DNA from: an uncultured Clostridia bacterium
Lineage (GTDB): Bacteria; Bacillota; Clostridia; Peptostreptococcales; Anaerovoracaceae
Direction of reading: 5' to 3'
DNA length: 6,829 bases
Assembly: GCA_937889655.1 (NCBI GenBank)
Contig: CALBZG010000128.1
Location: 1 to 6,829 of the forward strand
Under the pieces are notes generated by a model that saw nothing but the letters and a program-made list of their open reading frames with translations, had not been told where the DNA came from and made no database searches. The position numbers were made by a program, and so were the translations under genes. Shown here piece after piece: positions 5,914 through 6,829 of the stretch. Every line of letters starts with the position of its first letter. Within the stretch, counting starts at the first letter, position 1.

Positions 5914-5936
5914 CAAGAAAAAAAGGAGAAGTGCAA

Positions 5937-6191
5937 ATGGGAATGGGAATTCTATCATGGCTGATCGTTGGGGCTCTCGCCGGGTGGATCGCAAGCAAAC
6001 TAACGGGGCATAACGCGCAAATGGGTATTTTGGGCAATATAGTGGTCGGTATCGTCGGAGCGATGATCGGAGGTTTCATCATACGCATTTTTGGCGGTGT
6101 CGGTGTGACAGGTTTCAATATATGGAGCCTCATCGTTGCAGTGTTCGGAGCATGCGTGCTGTTATTCATCGTCAAACGACTGAATAAATAG
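5937..6191 (+). CDS. GlsB/YeaQ/YmgE-family small membrane protein (transglycosylase-associated protein family)
   Basis: Encodes 84 residues, the usual size of this family. Three hydrophobic segments are visible: about 4-18 (ILSWLIVGALAGWIA), about 29-50 (a Gly-rich stretch with GNIVVGIVGAMIGGF) and about 60-79, ending in a basic KRLNK tail. The early GALAGW and central GNIVVGIVGAMIGG are typical of the family. Members are often stress-induced (GlsB in enterococci, YeaQ/YmgE in enterics); the 'transglycosylase-associated' label is historical and not evidence of enzymatic activity. The frame is open further upstream, but AGGAGA (5924-5929) sits 7 nt before ATG 5937, and the earlier region is the terminator hairpin. 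The TPR-like gene follows after 40 nt, so the two are likely cotranscribed. Confidence 0.88.
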   Translation: MGMGILSWLIVGALAGWIASKLTGHNAQMGILGNIVVGIVGAMIGGFIIRIFGGVGVTGFNIWSLIVAVFGACVLLFIVKRLNK

Positions 6192-6231
6192 ATGAAACTA
6201 ATCCAACAACAGGGGATACAAAGGACTTGGA

Positions 6232-6829
6232 ATGGAAGAAAAAAAAAGCAAAAATGCATCCAATAAAAAAACTTTGATCATCGTAGCCATTGTTCTGATA
6301 ACCCTGGCTGCCGTGCTCCTCTTGGTGATGCCGGGTGTGTTATCAGAGCAAAATTATAATAAGGGAATCAATGCGATCAATAGCGGGGATTATGAAGAAG
6401 CGATACAGTTTCTCGAAAAAAGTAATGCCGAGGGTGCCGACGTGCTGATCGAATCGGTACGACATCATCAGGCTGCAATCGAAGCCTATAAGAAGGACGA
6501 ATATGTGAAGGCATTTAAGGAAGCGGAACTAGTTGATAAGTCTTATCCGCTGTACGAGGAGGTCATGGAACTCTATGACAAATCATTCACCCGCCTGATC
6601 AGTGAAAACCTCGAAGCTGCAAAGGACTATTTTGATGACAAGGAATATGTGGAAGCTTATGAAAGCCTCAAAACAGTTTTAAAGTATGATCCTAGCAACG
6701 AAGAAGCTATGCAGCTGAAGGAACTCTATTCTCTGAAAGCTTATGAGATGGAAGCGCAAATCGAGAAAGGCGGATACTTTGTGTCCGACAGCAACAGCAT
6801 CAGGCAGCGGGAAATGGTCAATATCAACA
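6232..6829 (+). CDS. Membrane-anchored TPR-like protein, N-terminal part
   Basis: The frame starts at ATG 6232 after AAAGGA (6220-6225) and stays open to the window edge (199 codons), so the C-terminus is missing. A short, very basic N-terminus (EKKSKNASNKK) precedes one hydrophobic segment (about 14-33), giving a likely signal anchor with the rest outside the cytoplasm by the positive-inside rule. The exported part is helical and TPR-like: AINSGDYEEAIQFLEKS (48-64), a related helix pair at about 80-100 (KKDEYVKAFKEAE), and YFDDKEYVEAYESLKTVLKYDPSNEEA (133-159), where the DPSNEEA end is typical of TPR units. TPR domains bind other proteins; the partner is unknown. A sequence change after about residue 180 (GGYFVSDSNS) may mark a new C-terminal domain. 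It lies 40 nt after the GlsB-family gene, which suggests a shared envelope role. Confidence 0.8.
   Translation, partial: MEEKKSKNASNKKTLIIVAIVLITLAAVLLLVMPGVLSEQNYNKGINAINSGDYEEAIQFLEKSNAEGADVLIESVRHHQAAIEAYKKDEYVKAFKEAELVDKSYPLYEEVMELYDKSFTRLISENLEAAKDYFDDKEYVEAYESLKTVLKYDPSNEEAMQLKELYSLKAYEMEAQIEKGGYFVSDSNSIRQREMVNIN

Noticed and set aside
5901..5936. TTG 5901 as the start of the GlsB-family protein
   Set aside because: It lies inside the terminator hairpin and adds a charged stretch absent from the family; ATG 5937 has the ribosome binding site.
5624..6259. 211-codon - strand frame spanning the lysine-rich gene end and the GlsB-family gene
   Set aside because: Antisense to two supported genes and crosses the terminator hairpin; no recognisable domain.

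Overview
The window looks like ordinary chromosome from a low-to-mid GC Gram-positive bacterium, most likely a member of the Clostridia. This rests on strong purine-rich Shine-Dalgarno sites, compact same-strand genes, roughly 44% GC by eye, and protein families common in anaerobic Firmicutes. It is an inference, since no rRNA or other taxonomic marker is present. Every gene I accept is on the + strand. I see no tRNA, rRNA, CRISPR array, insertion sequence or phage gene.

Left part (1-1120): the Pro-rich C-terminal tail of a truncated gene ends 25 nt before a complete NudC-type NAD(+)/NADH pyrophosphatase gene, which is closed by a probable intrinsic terminator.

Middle part (1233-5039): an SPFH/stomatin (slipin, QmcA-like) membrane protein gene is followed 49 nt later by an RNase R gene and then, after 68 nt, by a gene for a zinc-dependent phospholipase C-fold protein. 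The first two are probably cotranscribed. The RNase R keeps both cold-shock domains, the catalytic RNB domain and S1, but has no N-terminal winged-helix domain and almost no basic tail. The phospholipase-like protein keeps nearly the whole zinc-ligand set but has no signal peptide, so it is probably not a secreted toxin-type enzyme.

Right part (5040-6829): this looks like a small stress-type module. A near-consensus sigma-B promoter (GTTTGA, 12 nt, GGGTAT) lies about 140 nt upstream of a 202-residue, one-third-lysine, aromatic-free helical protein built on a 29-residue (87-bp) tandem repeat. It resembles LEA or histone H1-like proteins only in composition. A strong terminator-like hairpin follows, then a GlsB/YeaQ/YmgE-family (transglycosylase-associated) small membrane protein, then a membrane-anchored TPR-like protein that runs off the window. 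The hairpin and the lack of room for a promoter after it suggest that the two membrane genes are expressed by partial read-through or from a promoter placed before the hairpin.

The least ordinary part is this right-hand module: a likely sigma-B-controlled, repeat-built lysine-rich protein next to a stress-family membrane protein. The rest is mainly housekeeping or stress functions with some domain-level oddities.
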